Source: Henckelia pumila (Eukaryota; Streptophyta; Magnoliopsida; Lamiales; Gesneriaceae). Taken from it: a stretch of 64,000 nucleotides of DNA. Positions 1 to 10,922 of the stretch are shown in pieces. The notes beneath the pieces were generated by a model, which made no database searches, was not told where the DNA came from, and saw nothing but the letters and a program-made list of their open reading frames with translations. Location of the stretch: positions 195,124,664 through 195,188,663 of the forward strand of contig NC_133121.1 of assembly GCF_033568475.1 (NCBI RefSeq), in the 5' to 3' direction. Position 1 is the first letter of the stretch, and each line of letters opens with the position of its first letter. A program made the position numbers and the translations under genes.

Positions 1-38
1 GAAGTACGAGTAAGAAAAAAAAGAAATAAATGAAAAAA

Positions 39-156
39 GGGTGCAACACGAGGACTTCCCAGGGGGTCAACCATCCTAGTACAGTTCTCGCCCAAGCACG
101 CTTAACTTCGGAGTTTTGATGGGATCCGGTGCATTAGTGCTAGCATAATCGCACCC
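39..156 (-). rRNA. 5S ribosomal RNA gene, copy 1 (diverged)
   Basis: The minus strand reads as a plant 5S rRNA of about 118 nt, starting GGGTGCGAT and ending GTGTTGCACCC, with the conserved GCACCGGATCCCATCA and AAGCGTGCTTGGGCGAGA blocks. 5S rRNA is transcribed by RNA polymerase III and joins the large ribosomal subunit. Several positions differ from the usual plant sequence, including the internal control region (CCGAAG for CCGCAG) and GGTTGACC for GGGTGACC. Many changes are C-to-T or G-to-A, as expected from deamination of methylated DNA, so this may be a silenced copy. No clear TATA motif is seen at the usual -28 position, only an AT-rich stretch. T-rich DNA follows the gene on its own strand. 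Confidence 0.93.
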
Positions 157-550
157 AACAGTGAATGAATTATTTATTGTTTTGTCTATCGAATTGGAGA
201 AACAGGCGCTACACTTTCAAACGGACATAACTTTTTATTGGCTGAGAGTTACGGGAGCTTCAACCTGCTCACGCGAAGCTCGTCTCGATACCTACAACGT
301 TCATCTCGGTCTAAGAGACGAAGACGCTCAAATTCCAACCCGGAGATGGACTTTCGGGGCGTTTTTTCCATAGGGCACGTTGGTACCTACCAAAGCGGCC
401 CGCGTCACCCATATCGCACGTTCACGCCGTGTCATCCAGTTTATTGCATCTTTTCTATCCGCAGATTGAACTGAAAGAGTCGGGAATAAGACAGCGGGAA
501 ATCGGAAGAACAAGAAGTACGAGTAAGAAAAAAAAGAAATTAATGAAAAA

Positions 551-669
551 GGGGTGCAACACGAGAACTTTCCAGGGGGTCACCCATCTTAGTACTGCTC
601 TCACCCAAGCAAGTTTAACTTCGGAGTTCTGATGAGATCCGGTGCATTAGTACTGGTATGATCGCACCC
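551..669 (-). rRNA. 5S ribosomal RNA gene, copy 2 (diverged)
   Basis: This is the second 5S gene in the array, 119 nt on the minus strand and offset from copy 1 by 513 bp. It keeps GGGTGCGATCATACCAG at its 5' end and GTGTTGCACCCC at its 3' end. It carries its own substitutions (GGATCTCATC, AAACTTGCTTGGGTGAG, TGGAAAGTTC), again mostly C-to-T or G-to-A. The two copies differ from each other at many sites, unlike the homogenised genes of an active array. Confidence 0.93.
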
Positions 670-919
670 AACAATCAATGAATTCTTTAATGTTTTGTCT
701 CTCGAATTGCGGATCGGAGGAACAGGCGCTGCACTTTCAAATGGACATAACTTTCGATCGGCTGAGAGTTATTGAAGCTTTAGTCTGCTCACGCGAAGTT
801 CGTCTCGATACCTACAGCTCGCATCTCGGTCTAAGAGACGGAGACGCTCAAATTCCAACCCGGAGCTGGAATTTCGGGGCGTTTTTCCAGTAGGGTTATT
901 GCTTTGATTTCACTTAATA

Positions 920-3016
920 TGAGGACCTTGATTCTAATCATCTAATCGAACATAATCGTTCAATCAATAAATAAATGTTTGGGCGAGAACAAGTCAAGAA
1001 AAAAAAATTTAAAAAGCATGCACGGACCCCGTGCACCATCCGTGCCCGGATCCGTGCATTAACTTGTAGCCACAAGTAACAAGGCCACAAAAATACACGG
1101 ACCTTGTGCACCCTCCGTGCATGGGTCTGTGCGTATCATGCACGCAGAAATTCAAAATTGGAACACACAGACCCTTACCCGAAGGTAGCACGGGGTCCGT
1201 GCATATCAAACACAAAACATAGATCGGAGGCAGAGTACACCCGGACCCTTGCATGGGGTTCGTGCCCTGCTAAACCAACAAAAATAAAAAGCTGGACAGA
1301 TCAAATTTCCAAGCTATAACAACCTCAAAAAAATTTCTAAAACATACATCACAACCTCAATTCCACAAATACAATACATGATAGTTTTAGAGTTGTACAT
1401 TTATTCAAACTGATATAACATGCTTCGGTTCTAGGTTTCCAATACAAAATATATAACGAGTTCGAATTACAAATTCGATTTCTAAAACACCAAGTCCTCA
1501 CTATATCATCACATCTCATCTAGCCATGCGATCTCTGACTCAGTCCTGCCCCACCTGTCGCGAAGCACACATACAAAGACAAGACAACAGCCGGATAATC
1601 CGATGAGAATAATATTCCCAGTAAAAGAGACAGAACATGAAATATCAAACATATATCAAATCATGATATATATATATATAAAGATCATATAATTCAAGAA
1701 GAACTATAAATAATATGCATGCCTTTTTAAATTCGAGATTATCAAATCGGATAATCAAAAGGTTATTTGGTTCTTTGATTCAATGGTTGGGATCCCGATG
1801 ACAAAATACTACAACGATCGCACCGACTCTCCCATTCGAGGTGGACGATGTATATTTCAATCCTAGACTCAGGAGCAACTATAGAGAGTTGATCAAGCCA
1901 TTTGAGTAAAAATCGACAACCAATGCCACTCAATTATAATCCCCAAAACGTCTAATTCAAAATAAAGACGAATCATTTGGCTCAATATGAATGCATATGA
2001 AAAGTAATCGCATATTCAAGTAAGTTCAAGTAATTCAAATAACATGCAAGTATATTATTTCACTGGGAAACTCGAATCAACTCGGATTCAAGTAATCGTC
2101 CCATTCAAGTCGATGTCGTCTTATAACTTTCTCTTTGCTTTGAAATGCTCCAATCTGAATAAACACACGATAACCTCATATCAAAACTCGTTCAAACCAA
2201 ATCAGTCGTCAAAAGAGGAAATCAATACTATACCGGCAACGATCTCTAAAACAATTCGAATTCTGCAACTTCGAGCTCAACGGACTTCAAACCAATCTGA
2301 AAAGAAGTTATATAGGATCGAAGTAAATAAACAACTCAATCGAAGACACGGCTCAAACAAACAATCCAAACGAAATCCAAAACTCGAACCGACGACATAA
2401 CGGCTATATTTCGATCAACGAAAACTAACAAACCCAACATATCAACCAATACAAATCATAACAACTACAATCTCAACCAAATCAACTCAAAACGATCAAA
2501 TCTCAAAACCCAAAATTTCAATTTATGCTTCAAAAATTCATAATAAATCCGAACGACGTTCTATTTCTGATCTGACTAAGAGTAAACGATATAAGCTAGC
2601 TCATACACGACATATCCGAAATTCATGTGATTCCAATGACATACAAAAAATGAAGAACAACTGATCGAAGAAAAACTTGCGATAGAACGAAGCCTTCGAT
2701 GTTGTGATCGCGAATATGCCTTCAGATTTGATTTCTATCGGACGGATTGAGCGGAAACCGGGACTCAAAAGCTTGAAAGAGGCGTGAAGATGCTTCCATG
2801 GAGGGGAATCGGTTTTGGAGAAGGAATAAGGAAAGGAGAAAGACTTATTCAACAAAGAAAGTTGAAGATAATATATAAAATCCCCATTTTCACTTTAGTC
2901 CCTGAATTTTCAAAAATTGCAAAACAAACTCTGATCAAATATCAATTCGACCCTCAAAATCTATAATCTCCAAATACCACTAATAAACTCAATTAAGATA
3001 TATTCAGGGCGTTACA
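920..3016 (-). mobile_element. Solo LTR, Tekay-like chromovirus family
   Basis: Read on the minus strand it begins TGTAACGCCC at 3016 and ends near 920 with a block matching the 3' end of element E's LTR (TTAGAT...GAACC...). Inside, the stretch around 1530-1640 matches E's LTR near 36310-36400 (CCCCACCTGT, ACAACAGCCGGATAA, ATTCCCAGT). No primer site, polypurine tract or coding region adjoins it. The flanks (TAATA and CACAT) are not a target duplication, so one end may have been reshuffled. The 118-codon ORF at 2044 lies inside the LTR and resembles no family I recognise. Confidence 0.72.
1016..1265. repeat. CG-rich dyad array, GCACGGA/TCCGTGC class
   Basis: About four units, starting near 1016, 1095, 1163 and 1236, each carry inverted half-sites such as GCACGGACC and GGATCCGTGC, with a further CCGTGC between them. 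They stand out from AT-rich DNA. They occupy the same place in this LTR (about 100-340 bp from its 3' end) as the CGATCG dyads do in element E's LTR, but with an unrelated motif. Confidence 0.75.
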
Positions 3017-3355
3017 CACATTGTTCAAAAAAATTTCTTCAAAAATTTTGGTGCGCCCAAGATCATAAGTGCAATGTCAGAAAATCATTGAAACTCAAAG
3101 GACAGAATCAAGATCAACAATTACCTATTTCCGTGCAATTGTCAAACAGATAGAAACTTCATCAAATATTTCGCTACAATTCCATGTCTATTATGAGTGC
3201 TTAAAAATATATTAACGGTTCAATATACAGTTTCTCATGTCAAGTCAAGAGCAAAAATTTTCACAAAATTCATAACTTCATATCATCATCAGCTCTCATT
3301 CATCATCCTACTCAACACACATGCAGACAATTACTAAAACGAACAGAACGCAATC

Positions 3356-3383
3356 AAACACGACACGACACGACACGACACGA
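3356..3383. repeat. (CACGA)n microsatellite
   Basis: About five near-perfect copies of the pentamer CACGA lie within the 3' UTR of remnant X. Confidence 0.85.
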
Positions 3384-3472
3384 ACTATATGCAAACAAAC
3401 CAAAACATTACGAATTCAACACAAACATGACAAACACTGAAATAAACTAGTCTAACCCCTCATACTTATCCA

Positions 3473-3492
3473 AAGCATTGCCCTCAATGCTT
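3473..3492 (-). other. Conserved 3' UTR hairpin (remnant X)
   Basis: AAGCATTG-CCCT-CAATGCTT is a perfect 8-bp stem with a 4-nt loop. The same hairpin occurs at 5991-6009 (element C) and 52820-52839 (element D), in each case just after the end of the ORF3 region and before the long 3' UTR. Conservation in three separate elements suggests selection for an RNA structure. Confidence 0.65.
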
Positions 3493-3613
3493 TAGAAAAA
3501 ATGAATAAAATGCAGAAACAAACAAACAAATGAAAGACGACATAAACACAGGACAAATAAAAATAACACTCCCTTGGTCTATGATTCTTACTTTTCCTCT
3601 AGCTGTAGAACTC

Positions 3614-4913
3614 TGAACGCCTAAATCGGTGTGATAAAAATCTATTGGCAAGTGTACCAGATCAAGTAATCGATAGTGGACAAAGGTACAGATGTCGAAC
3701 CCACAGGGACTGTTATTTTGTAACTACCAAAATATGATTACTTCTAATTAATCTAGACTAGCCAATAAAAGTGATGAAATTTCAGATTTTAAACAAAGAA
3801 ATAACTTTGAAAATAAAATTAAATTAAATAAAACGCAGAAGAAAATTTGGATGAACTTCAAATATGAAAAAGCTCGATCAAGGACACACGTAGGTACCGA
3901 ACAAATCATGTAACAAGATTCAGGACTCAGATTTAATCTTAAATTACGGTGAATTCTCCTAACTTGTTTAAAAGTTTATTTCTAAAAAAATTAAACCTAT
4001 TCAAATATTGACGGATTAATTTTTCATAATTCTAATCAAATTCAAACGCATGAAGAACTGTGAGAATTCAGTTCGCACCTAAAACCGCACGATGAAATCA
4101 AATACTATTTCTAGTCAATTTTATCTCATGTTAATTATTAGAATGATCAAAATCTGTCGACTTAGAACCAATTAACATGCAAGCAAATAGTTGATCAGGC
4201 TATTCAAAAGATAAATATAAATATAACAATCAATAAAATAAAACAAAATCTGAAAAATCCCAAATAAACATTCATGTTTTCTACATGAATTTGTTCGGCC
4301 CAATCACGTGGCCTTGATCGAAAAAAAAGAACTAATAACATAATTCACAATAATAGTTTTCAATCCAAAACATCAACTAAAAATCAAAAATAAAAGAAAA
4401 GAAGAAGAACAGAATGGTAGATGATGAACTAGTTGCCTCTTGCCTCTTCAATCTCCTTGTAACCCTCAATCTGATAGAAAAAACGATACTTAAGTGCCCA
4501 CAAATCTCTAAAAGATAATGTCCATCACGAGCAATAGTTTCCAAAATAAAAAATTCTGCACGTCATTCTCGCTCGAGTGGAGAAAAGTCTCACTCGAGCG
4601 AGCACAACTCTGGAGCTTTCCGCATTTTCTACCTCGCTCGAGCGGACATATCACGCGCTCGAGCGAGAACAACTCTAGACTTTTCTCTTCAACATACCTC
4701 TCTCGAGCGAGCAAAACATGCGCTCGAGCGAGAACAAAGCTGTCCAAATCTTTGATTTTCTTGACATTCCCTATAAAATAAACCAGGAGACATTATGCAG
4801 ACAAATGCATGAAATATACTTAAACTGACTAAAAAAAACAACAATAACACATGAATTCATGCAAAAACTTTAATGAAACACCACAAAAATATGTATATAA
4901 AAAACATTTATCA
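3614..4913 (-). repeat. 3' LTR of element C
   Basis: On the minus strand it runs from TGATAAATG at 4913 to GGCGTTCA at 3614, 1300 bp with TG...CA ends. It matches the LTR at 31688-32986 along its length, including the GAATTTGTTCGGCCCAATCA block and the U5 motif with CCTGTGGG and TTGATC...GTACACTTGCC. It carries three complete CTCGAG dyads where the 5' LTR has two plus a collapsed one. Confidence 0.9.
4572..4728. promoter_or_regulatory. CTCGAG dyad array in the 3' LTR of element C
   Basis: Three dyads start at 4572, 4637 and 4702, a pitch of 65 bp. In each, two CTCGAG half-sites are separated by exactly 15 bp, so their centres are 21 bp apart. Each half-site usually extends to the 10-bp palindrome CGCTCGAGCG. 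The surrounding DNA is AT-rich. The position in the U3-like half of the LTR suggests a promoter element; that role is inferred. Confidence 0.7.
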
Positions 4914-4927
4914 ATTCCCCCATACTT
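4914..4927 (-). other. Polypurine tract of element C
   Basis: The minus strand reads AAGTATGGGGGAAT immediately before the TGATAAATG start of the 3' LTR. This is the expected site for priming plus-strand synthesis during reverse transcription. Confidence 0.8.
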
Positions 4928-6166
4928 AAGCCTTTTTCGCCCTCGAGCAAGACATGCAACAAAAAATATGCAAACAAAAACAAAATCAAGGATGAATCAT
5001 GAATAATATAGCCTCAGATAAGTTCCAACACCAACAACTAAAAATCACAACTGTTTCTGATTTTTCAAAATACACTGTCAATTTAGCGTGAACGTGTGTG
5101 TGTGTCATGCTATTCCAGTTTCATGCAACTTCAAAAGTGTTTGTCCTACGACTGCTTATTGACCTATGGAAAATCAGTGCAAGTGTCACAATCAAGCGCT
5201 CTTTCATCCTAACAATTCATAAGAAAAACATGAATTTGTTGAGATATATTACGCACCTCTGGATTTTGCATCCAGTTTTCTTAAGCCACAATAATTACCC
5301 GCAAATTTAGCTATAACTAAGATAGGATTCGAATTTCAATCCCCTCGTCTATAGCCCGGATGGAGCGACAATCTCATTTAACCTGCAAACTTAGCCATGG
5401 AAGAATGATTAGAATTTCAATCATTTTCCAAGCCCGAATAGAATTGTTAGATTAAAAATTTCAAATTTTTAACCTCATGGAATCCGCATACTTAGTTAAG
5501 AACAAGGTATTAGGATTTTAATCCCTTGCTCATAACTCGTATGGAGTTAATTTTATTTTCACAAAGATTGTCCTTAAAAAAATTTTAACAGGTGCGCTCA
5601 AGATCATACATGCAATGTTATAAAATCATCGGGACTCAAAAGAAACTATCATGAACAACAAACACCTATTGTCGTGCAATCGTCAAGCAAACACGAACTT
5701 TATTAATTACTTCGCTACATTTCACCAGTCTAACATGCGTGCTAAAAAGTATTCACGGGTCAACTAGCAGCTCCTCATGTCCAATCAAAAGCAACAATTT
5801 CCACAAAAAATATTTTAACAACTCCATCATCATGGACCAACATTCATCATTATACTTATGCACACAACGCAAACACGAAACAAAATGACATGATATGAAT
5901 ACGAACTATATGCACTGAACTAAACCATATGGATGCAAAACATAATGAGCAATGATCACAGAACAAAACTAAACCCCTCATACTTATCTAAAGCATTGCC
6001 CTCAATGCTCTAGAAACACGAACACAAACAACAAATGAAAAATAACAAATGCAAACAAATAAAATGCAAAACAAAACAAAAACTCCCCTGGTTTATGGTT
6101 GGGTGGGCGCATATATCATTATCCTCGTCATGCTCGGGTGGTGGCACTTGAAATTTAAGGGCAGTT
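4928..6166 (-). other. 3' UTR and end of ORF3 of element C
   Basis: No gene lies in this 1.2-kb stretch. From the right, about 6060-6166 encodes on the minus strand the acidic end of ORF3 (PPPEHDEDND), matching the end of ORF3 in element D (PPEAEEEDNADN). A conserved hairpin follows at 5991-6009, then a long 3' UTR alike in C, X and D (GTGCGCTCAAGATCAT at about 5592; several Rgattggaatt-type blocks at 5330-5560). Element A's first LTR starts at 6167, so A was inserted into the ORF3 tail of C. Confidence 0.7.
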
Positions 6167-6512
6167 TGATAAGTGTATTTTATACACTTAATTTATATAT
6201 GATTTTAATTGTTAATTATTGGCTTCGAGCAGATTTATGTTTGGGTTTTGTTGTTTTTGTGGTTGAAGGTAATTATTGAATTGTTGTAGAAAAGAAAAGA
6301 AAATAATAATTATTGATGAAATAAGGGAAAAATAGAGAAGAAAAGAAAGCTGAAGAGAAAAAGAAATAGAAGAGAAGCATGCTTATATCGTTCATGGGCT
6401 TTCTATTGGGCCTTTGTTGAAGAAAGTTAGCGCTTAAGAATAGCTAAAGAAGAAAGTGAGAGGCGTAATTGCGCTGTTGCTTGCAAGATTTGAAGATTGA
6501 AGATCGAGAAGT

Positions 6513-6552
6513 ATGCGCGCCCGCCTAGGATTTCTAGAGCGCCCGTGCATGA
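6513..6552. promoter_or_regulatory. Single CG-rich dyad in LTR1 of element A
   Basis: Two GCGCCCG half-sites lie 22 bp apart, start to start, with an AT-rich spacer. They sit about 70-110 bp upstream of the TATA box at 6622. LTR2 (about 14609-14644) and LTR3 (about 17601-17636) have the same arrangement with point changes. Confidence 0.55.
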
Positions 6553-6621
6553 CAATATTTCAGCGTTTTAATTATCACGTACAAGGAAACTTTGGGCTTT
6601 TGAATGGGCTTTTGGGTTATG

Positions 6622-6629
6622 TATAAAAA
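6622..6629 (+). promoter_or_regulatory. TATA box of element A LTR1
   Basis: TATAAAAA lies mid-LTR, where a Pol II promoter is expected. It is conserved in LTR2 at 14717-14724. Confidence 0.6.
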
Positions 6630-7586
6630 GAAATCAGATCGTGAATGGAAAGGAGAGCCGCCACACACACAAAAGATCAGATAAAAGATTTCTTGGAGAT
6701 TTTGGAACGTGATCGTGTGATCTTCTGAAGGAAATCTGGGCTTAATTTGAAGAAAAAAGCCGGAGATCGAGAGTCCAGACACGACATCGCATCGACGGAT
6801 TTGTTTTCTTTATCTTTTATTTGTTTAATTTTGATTTGATGTTGAATTTTCTGAACATGAATTATTGTTTTCAGAATTTTATTATGAAATAAATTTTTAG
6901 AGTCTAGAGGTCGGATGGAACCTAGTGTAGACGCTTTCATTATTTTTAATTTGATTGAATTTAGTAGATTAATTGAATTTCTAGAATTGATTGTCTTTTC
7001 AATTACTTGATCAATAATTGAATTGTAATATTTATTTGAAATCTGGCACTCGGGAGAGGAGATTTTGAATATGACCATTAGAAAATACACTGTTAATTAT
7101 TTATACAACTCGGGAGAGTGTATAATTTTAACAGAGCTTCTAAAAAGAACATTGTTTTGAATAGATCACTGCAAGTAAATTATTAATAGGATATTGGAAT
7201 TGAATTGTAGTTGATAAAAATTATTTGTTGCTCGGGGGAGGGAAATAATAAACTAAGTGTTCTTGGCTATTAATTGACTAAAATTCATGAAGATTAACTA
7301 ATTAGGATTGATTGTTGTTAAAATCAGGTGAAATCTAGATCTCTATACCATTTTTCCTCTGATTGATTTTTTTATCCGAAAGTTGTGTGCATGCTATCAA
7401 AAACTCATTGAATATTTTATTTTTTGCAAAACCTCTCAGTTATTGATTTTCTAGATAAAATTAGGACTATTTTAATTACAGGAACGGAATATTTTCATTT
7501 TACTCTCTGTGCGAACGATACTTGATTTAACACTATATTAAAACTTGACACTCGTACGCTTGCGAGTATTTTTCACAACAAGTTTT

Positions 7587-7604
7587 TGGCGCCGTTTTCG
7601 GGGA
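7587..7604 (+). other. Primer binding site of element A (tRNA-Asp type)
   Basis: TGGCGCCGTTTTCGGGGA follows the LTR by a few bases. It complements the 3' end of plant tRNA-Asp except for two positions (TT where the tRNA complement is GC). This primer is typical of Athila/Tat elements. Confidence 0.85.
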
Positions 7605-7718
7605 GTAATTTTTGATTTTGTTTAGTCTTGTTACCAATTAGTCTATGTTTTAATTTAGAGCTTTTATTTATTTTATTTTATGTTAGTAATTGATTTCTAT
7701 TATTCTGGACTGCAGTTT

Positions 7719-9083
7719 ATGCGAAGATCTCAAAGTGCAAATTCTTTACTTTTTTATCCGGAGATCGAGGGAACTTCACATGCTTTGAGAAGAGTGAGAA
7801 GAGAAGAAATCAATAACATGGCTGAAGAGAATGCACAAGAAGAGCCCTTGGTGCCAATTAGAGAGCACTTCAGGCCAGTAATCCAGGCCCACTATGCTGG
7901 AATAGCTCGTGGAACTATCAATGCTAAAAATTTTGAGCTAAAGCCTGCATTGATCAACATGGTTCAGCAGAACCAGTTTAATGGGAGTGAAACTGTTGAT
8001 CCTCACCTACACCTGTGCACTTTCCTGGAGATAACTGACACGGTAAAATTTAATGGTGTTTTTGAGGATATTATATTCTTACGGTTATTTCCTTTTTCTG
8101 TCAGAGACCAAGCCAGAAGTTGGCTACAATCACTGCCGTTGGGGAGTATCACTACATGGGAGGAGATGGCAGAAAAATTTCTTGCAAAATATTTTCCACC
8201 TGCCAAATCCACCCAACTGAAGATTGAAATTAGCACATTCAGGCATATGGACTCTTAACAGCTTTACGAGGCATGGGAAAAGTATAAAGAGTTATTAAGA
8301 CGGTGTCCTAACCATAAATTTGAAGATTGGGAGCAAATTGAGCTGTTCTATAATGGGCTGAATGCGCCTACTCGATTGTCGGTGGACTCTGCTGCTTGAG
8401 GCACCATTTTTGCTAATGACCCTGTATAGGCCTATGATATGTTGGAGCAGATGAGGATCAATAGTTTTCAATCGCCATATGAACGTATGGGAGTCAAGAA
8501 GCCAGTTGGAGTGTATGCAGTGGATCCTCTCACATCGATCACCGCCCAATTACCTGCATTGACTACACAAGTGGCCGTGTTGAATAAAGTGAGTATTGCA
8601 GAACCAGCAGGTGTGCAGAGTGATATGGAAGATCTCACCATTCTGAACAAGTGCAGTACATAAATCAGAGAGGTTATGGGGGCTACAGAGGTAATCCTAT
8701 TCCCAATACTTATCACCCTAGTTTGAGAAATCATGAAATTTTTTCTTATGCTAACAATAAAAATGTGTTGAATCCTCCTCCGGGATACAATACAAATAAG
8801 GGGGAGGGTAAGCCATCTTTGGAGGATGTTGTTAGTAATTTTGTGCAGGAATCTGGTAAAAGGATGGCGAGGACTGATACTCGTCTAGATAGCTTGGAGA
8901 CGCATGTGGCCAACATGGGTGCTGTACTTAAATCCATAGAGACTAGCATTGGGCAGCTAGCAAATGCCTTGAAAGATAATAACAGAGGTTAGTTCCCTAG
9001 AAAAACTGAAGTAAATCCCAAGGAGCAGTGTAATGCTATCACATTGAGGAGTGGTAAGCAAGTGGATAATAAAGAAGGCAGAC
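7719..9083 (+). pseudogene. gag of element A, first part (broken)
   Basis: This encodes the structural capsid polyprotein of an Athila-like element. The chosen start is the MRRSQSAN methionine at 7719; one at 7680 is possible. The retrotransposon gag core is seen around codons 110-175: LRLFPFSVRDQARSWLQSLP, then GSITTWEEMAEKFLAKYFPP. In-frame stops occur at 8256, 8396 and 8427. The reading frame then shifts near 8650 into a segment containing PPPGYNTN and a coiled-coil-like stretch (LDSLETHVANMG...IETSIGQL), with another stop at 8990. No zinc knuckle is visible. The gene is cut at 9083 by solo LTR S1 and resumes in frame at 10923. Confidence 0.85.
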
Positions 9084-9796
9084 TGATAACTACATTTTTT
9101 ATGCATATTTTTGTGATGTTTTTTTATTTTTTTTTGTATTTATTCGTATTATTTTATAGCATATTTCGTGTCGTTTCTTGCATATTGTTTCACCACATTC
9201 CCTTGGTCAATTTATAGGAAATAGACGGAAACTCGACATTTTTGGTGACGCCAAGAAACTACTGCTTTGGAGATGGAAGATCGAGCTTTGCGTGGGGTGA
9301 AGAAAATAAATAAAGAGCAGAATTTTATGTGAATTAATAAGCATATGCGCAAGCCAAGAATCAAGTGAGTCCATAGATGGAACACAACACAATGCAATCG
9401 AGCTGCTGCAAGAAGAAAAGGAATCATTACGAATCAGAAAGATGTCGCATCGAAGAATGCCATGGCTGCTGCGCGAGCTCGAGAGATGGGCAGAATTGAA
9501 AGAATAAACATGCGCAGGTGCAAAGCAAGAGAAGAATAGTTTCAAAGCGGAATCGAATCGCATCAATTTGAAGAAGAAAATCGAAAAGAAGAAAAAGAAA
9601 AGAACTTGATTTAAGAAGAGGAGAATCAATCGCGCAAAGGAGAAGATAAATTCAGAAATTGAAACTCGGGCGCAAAGCTTCGGCATCGATTCGGGAAGAG
9701 TTAAGAACAGCTGCTGCAAAGAAGAAGCGATCAAGCAGATGCACAGCTGCGGAATTTTCAAATGCAATCGAGCAAGCTTCTGAAAATATGTGGTGT

Positions 9797-9945
9797 GCGC
9801 GAGCGATGGTGTAGGCTCGCGCGAGCGCGGTTTAGACTTCCAGAAAAATAAAGAAGGAACGCGCGCATGCGAAATCAATTTGGAGGCTTCTGTTGTTTAT
9901 TGCTGCGCGCGGGCGTGGGTATTTCATGCTCGCGCCCGTGTGGCG
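9797..9945. promoter_or_regulatory. GCGCGAGCG dyads in solo LTR S1
   Basis: Two paired CG-rich motifs lie at 9797-9830 (GCGCGAGCG twice, 22 bp apart) and 9905-9943 (GCGCGCGGGCG facing GCTCGCGCCCG), with a lone ACGCGCGCATGCG between. They sit about 70-220 bp upstream of the TATA box at 10012. C and F carry CTCGAG dyads at the corresponding LTR position. Confidence 0.6.
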
Positions 9946-10011
9946 AAGAAGCAAATTTTCCGAGAATTTTTGTTGCGCAAGGATTTTAATTTTTAAGGGT
10001 TCTAAAAATAC

Positions 10012-10020
10012 TATAAATAG
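10012..10020 (+). promoter_or_regulatory. TATA box of solo LTR S1
   Basis: TATAAATAG lies downstream of the CG-rich dyads and upstream of the shared TTGGGCC leader block. Confidence 0.6.
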
Positions 10021-10922
10021 GAGATTTAATTATTTTAGAAAGGTTCCACAAATTTTCTGAGTTGGAGACGGAGGCAGAGACGGCTACACGCTTAGGAGAA
10101 GAATTATTTTCTTTTCTCTTTTCTTTTATTTTCTTTTATCAATTCATGATTAAAATTTGGTTTTGAATTATGAATTGTGAGTAGTTTTTTTTTTCTTCGA
10201 TCAAGGCCACGTGATTGGGCCAGACAATTTATGTAGAAAACTCGTTTGTTTATTTGAGATTTTTAGACTTGATTTGATTTTATTAATTATCGAATTTATA
10301 TTTGTCTCACAAATTTCTTGGCCAGTTATTTGTTTGCTTGTTAATCGATTCCAAGTCGACAGAGGAGGTCTCGATTTTGATCACTTCGATAATTAACATA
10401 TTGTAAAACCGACTAGAAATAGAATTCGGTTTCAGTGTGCGGTTTAGGTGTAAACTGAATTTTCACAAATTTTTAATGCATTCAAATTTGATTAGAATTA
10501 CGAAAGATTAGTTCATCAATATTTGAATAGGTTTGATTGTTCTAGAAATAGATCTTTGAATAAATTAGGAAAATTCCCGTAAATTAAGATTAAGTCTGAT
10601 ATCTTAGATTGATTGCTTGTTGCATGAATTGTCTGGTACCTACGTGTGTCCTTGATCGAACTTTTCCCAAATTTTAAGTAATCCAAAGTTTTCTGCTGCG
10701 TTTTTATTTAATTTTATTTTATTTGCAATTTTATTCATTAGTTTAAAATCTGAAATCATCCTTTTTCATTAGTCTAGATTAAGTAGAAATAAATAGATTT
10801 TGGTAATCATTTTTATACAGTCCCTGTGGGTACGACACTTGGACCTTTGTCCACTATATTATTACTTGACCTGGTACGCTTGCCAGTTGAATTTATTCAC
10901 ACCGATTAACGCAGTCACAGAC

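Larger units (their letters stand above)
1..893 (-). repeat. Tandem 5S rDNA units of 513 bp at the edge of an array
   Basis: The sequence at position 1 recurs at 514, so the unit is one 5S gene plus about 395 bp of spacer. The spacers at 157-550 and 670-893 are clearly homologous (for example AACAGGCGCT...ACTTTCAAA and TCGTCTCGATACCTACA). A-rich runs just before each gene on the + strand (about 10-38 and 521-550) are T-runs downstream of each gene on its coding strand, as expected for Pol III terminators. The second spacer stops matching at about 892, which marks the array edge. Short ORFs here are spacer artefacts. Confidence 0.9.
3017..3613 (-). mobile_element. Athila-like remnant X, 3' UTR part
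   Basis: This non-coding stretch matches, on the minus strand, the 3' UTRs of element C (5580-6100) and element D (52800-53250). Shared blocks include GGTGCGCCCAAGATCAT, the CGTGCAATTGTC region and the AAGCATTGCCCTCAATGCTT hairpin. Element C is inserted at its right edge: AACTC at 3609-3613 is the left copy of C's target duplication, and the sequence resumes at 32992. It therefore belongs with 32987-33858. The left side is cut by the solo LTR. Confidence 0.7.
6167..7580 (+). repeat. LTR1 of element A
   Basis: It begins TGATAAGTGTATTTTATACAC and ends TTTCACAACA just before the primer site. It is 1414 bp and matches LTR2 (1418 bp) closely. Near its 3' end is the U5 block (CTGTGCGAACGATACTTG and ACTTGACACTCGTACGCTTG) found in altered form in all the Athila-like LTRs here. 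Its exact 3' end could be 7577 or 7580. Confidence 0.88.
9084..10917 (+). mobile_element. Solo LTR S1 inside gag of element A
   Basis: It runs from TGATAACTAC to ACGCAGTCA, 1834 bp, flanked by perfect 5-bp duplications CAGAC (9079-9083 and 10918-10922). Removing it and one duplication restores the gag frame. It shares its backbone with the LTRs of C and F and solo LTRs S2 and S3: a GGCCACGTGATTGGGCC block near 10205, the U5 block CCCTGTGGGTACGA, and ACTTGACCTGGTACGCTTGCC. It is the longest member. A 223-codon open frame on its minus strand has no recognisable domain and is judged accidental. Confidence 0.92.

Noticed and set aside
2044..2400. 118-codon open frame
   Set aside because: It is inside the solo LTR at 920-3016. 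No domain; compositional chance.
3356..3383. (CACGA)n as a telomere-like repeat
   Set aside because: The motif is not the plant telomere repeat and only about five copies exist.
6677..7090. 137-codon frame on the minus strand, repeated at 14772-15186
   Set aside because: It is antisense within the LTRs of A; recurrence reflects LTR copies, not a gene.
9207..9878. 223-codon open frame on the minus strand
   Set aside because: It lies wholly within solo LTR S1, antisense to its promoter region, with low-complexity F/S/L-rich sequence and no domain.
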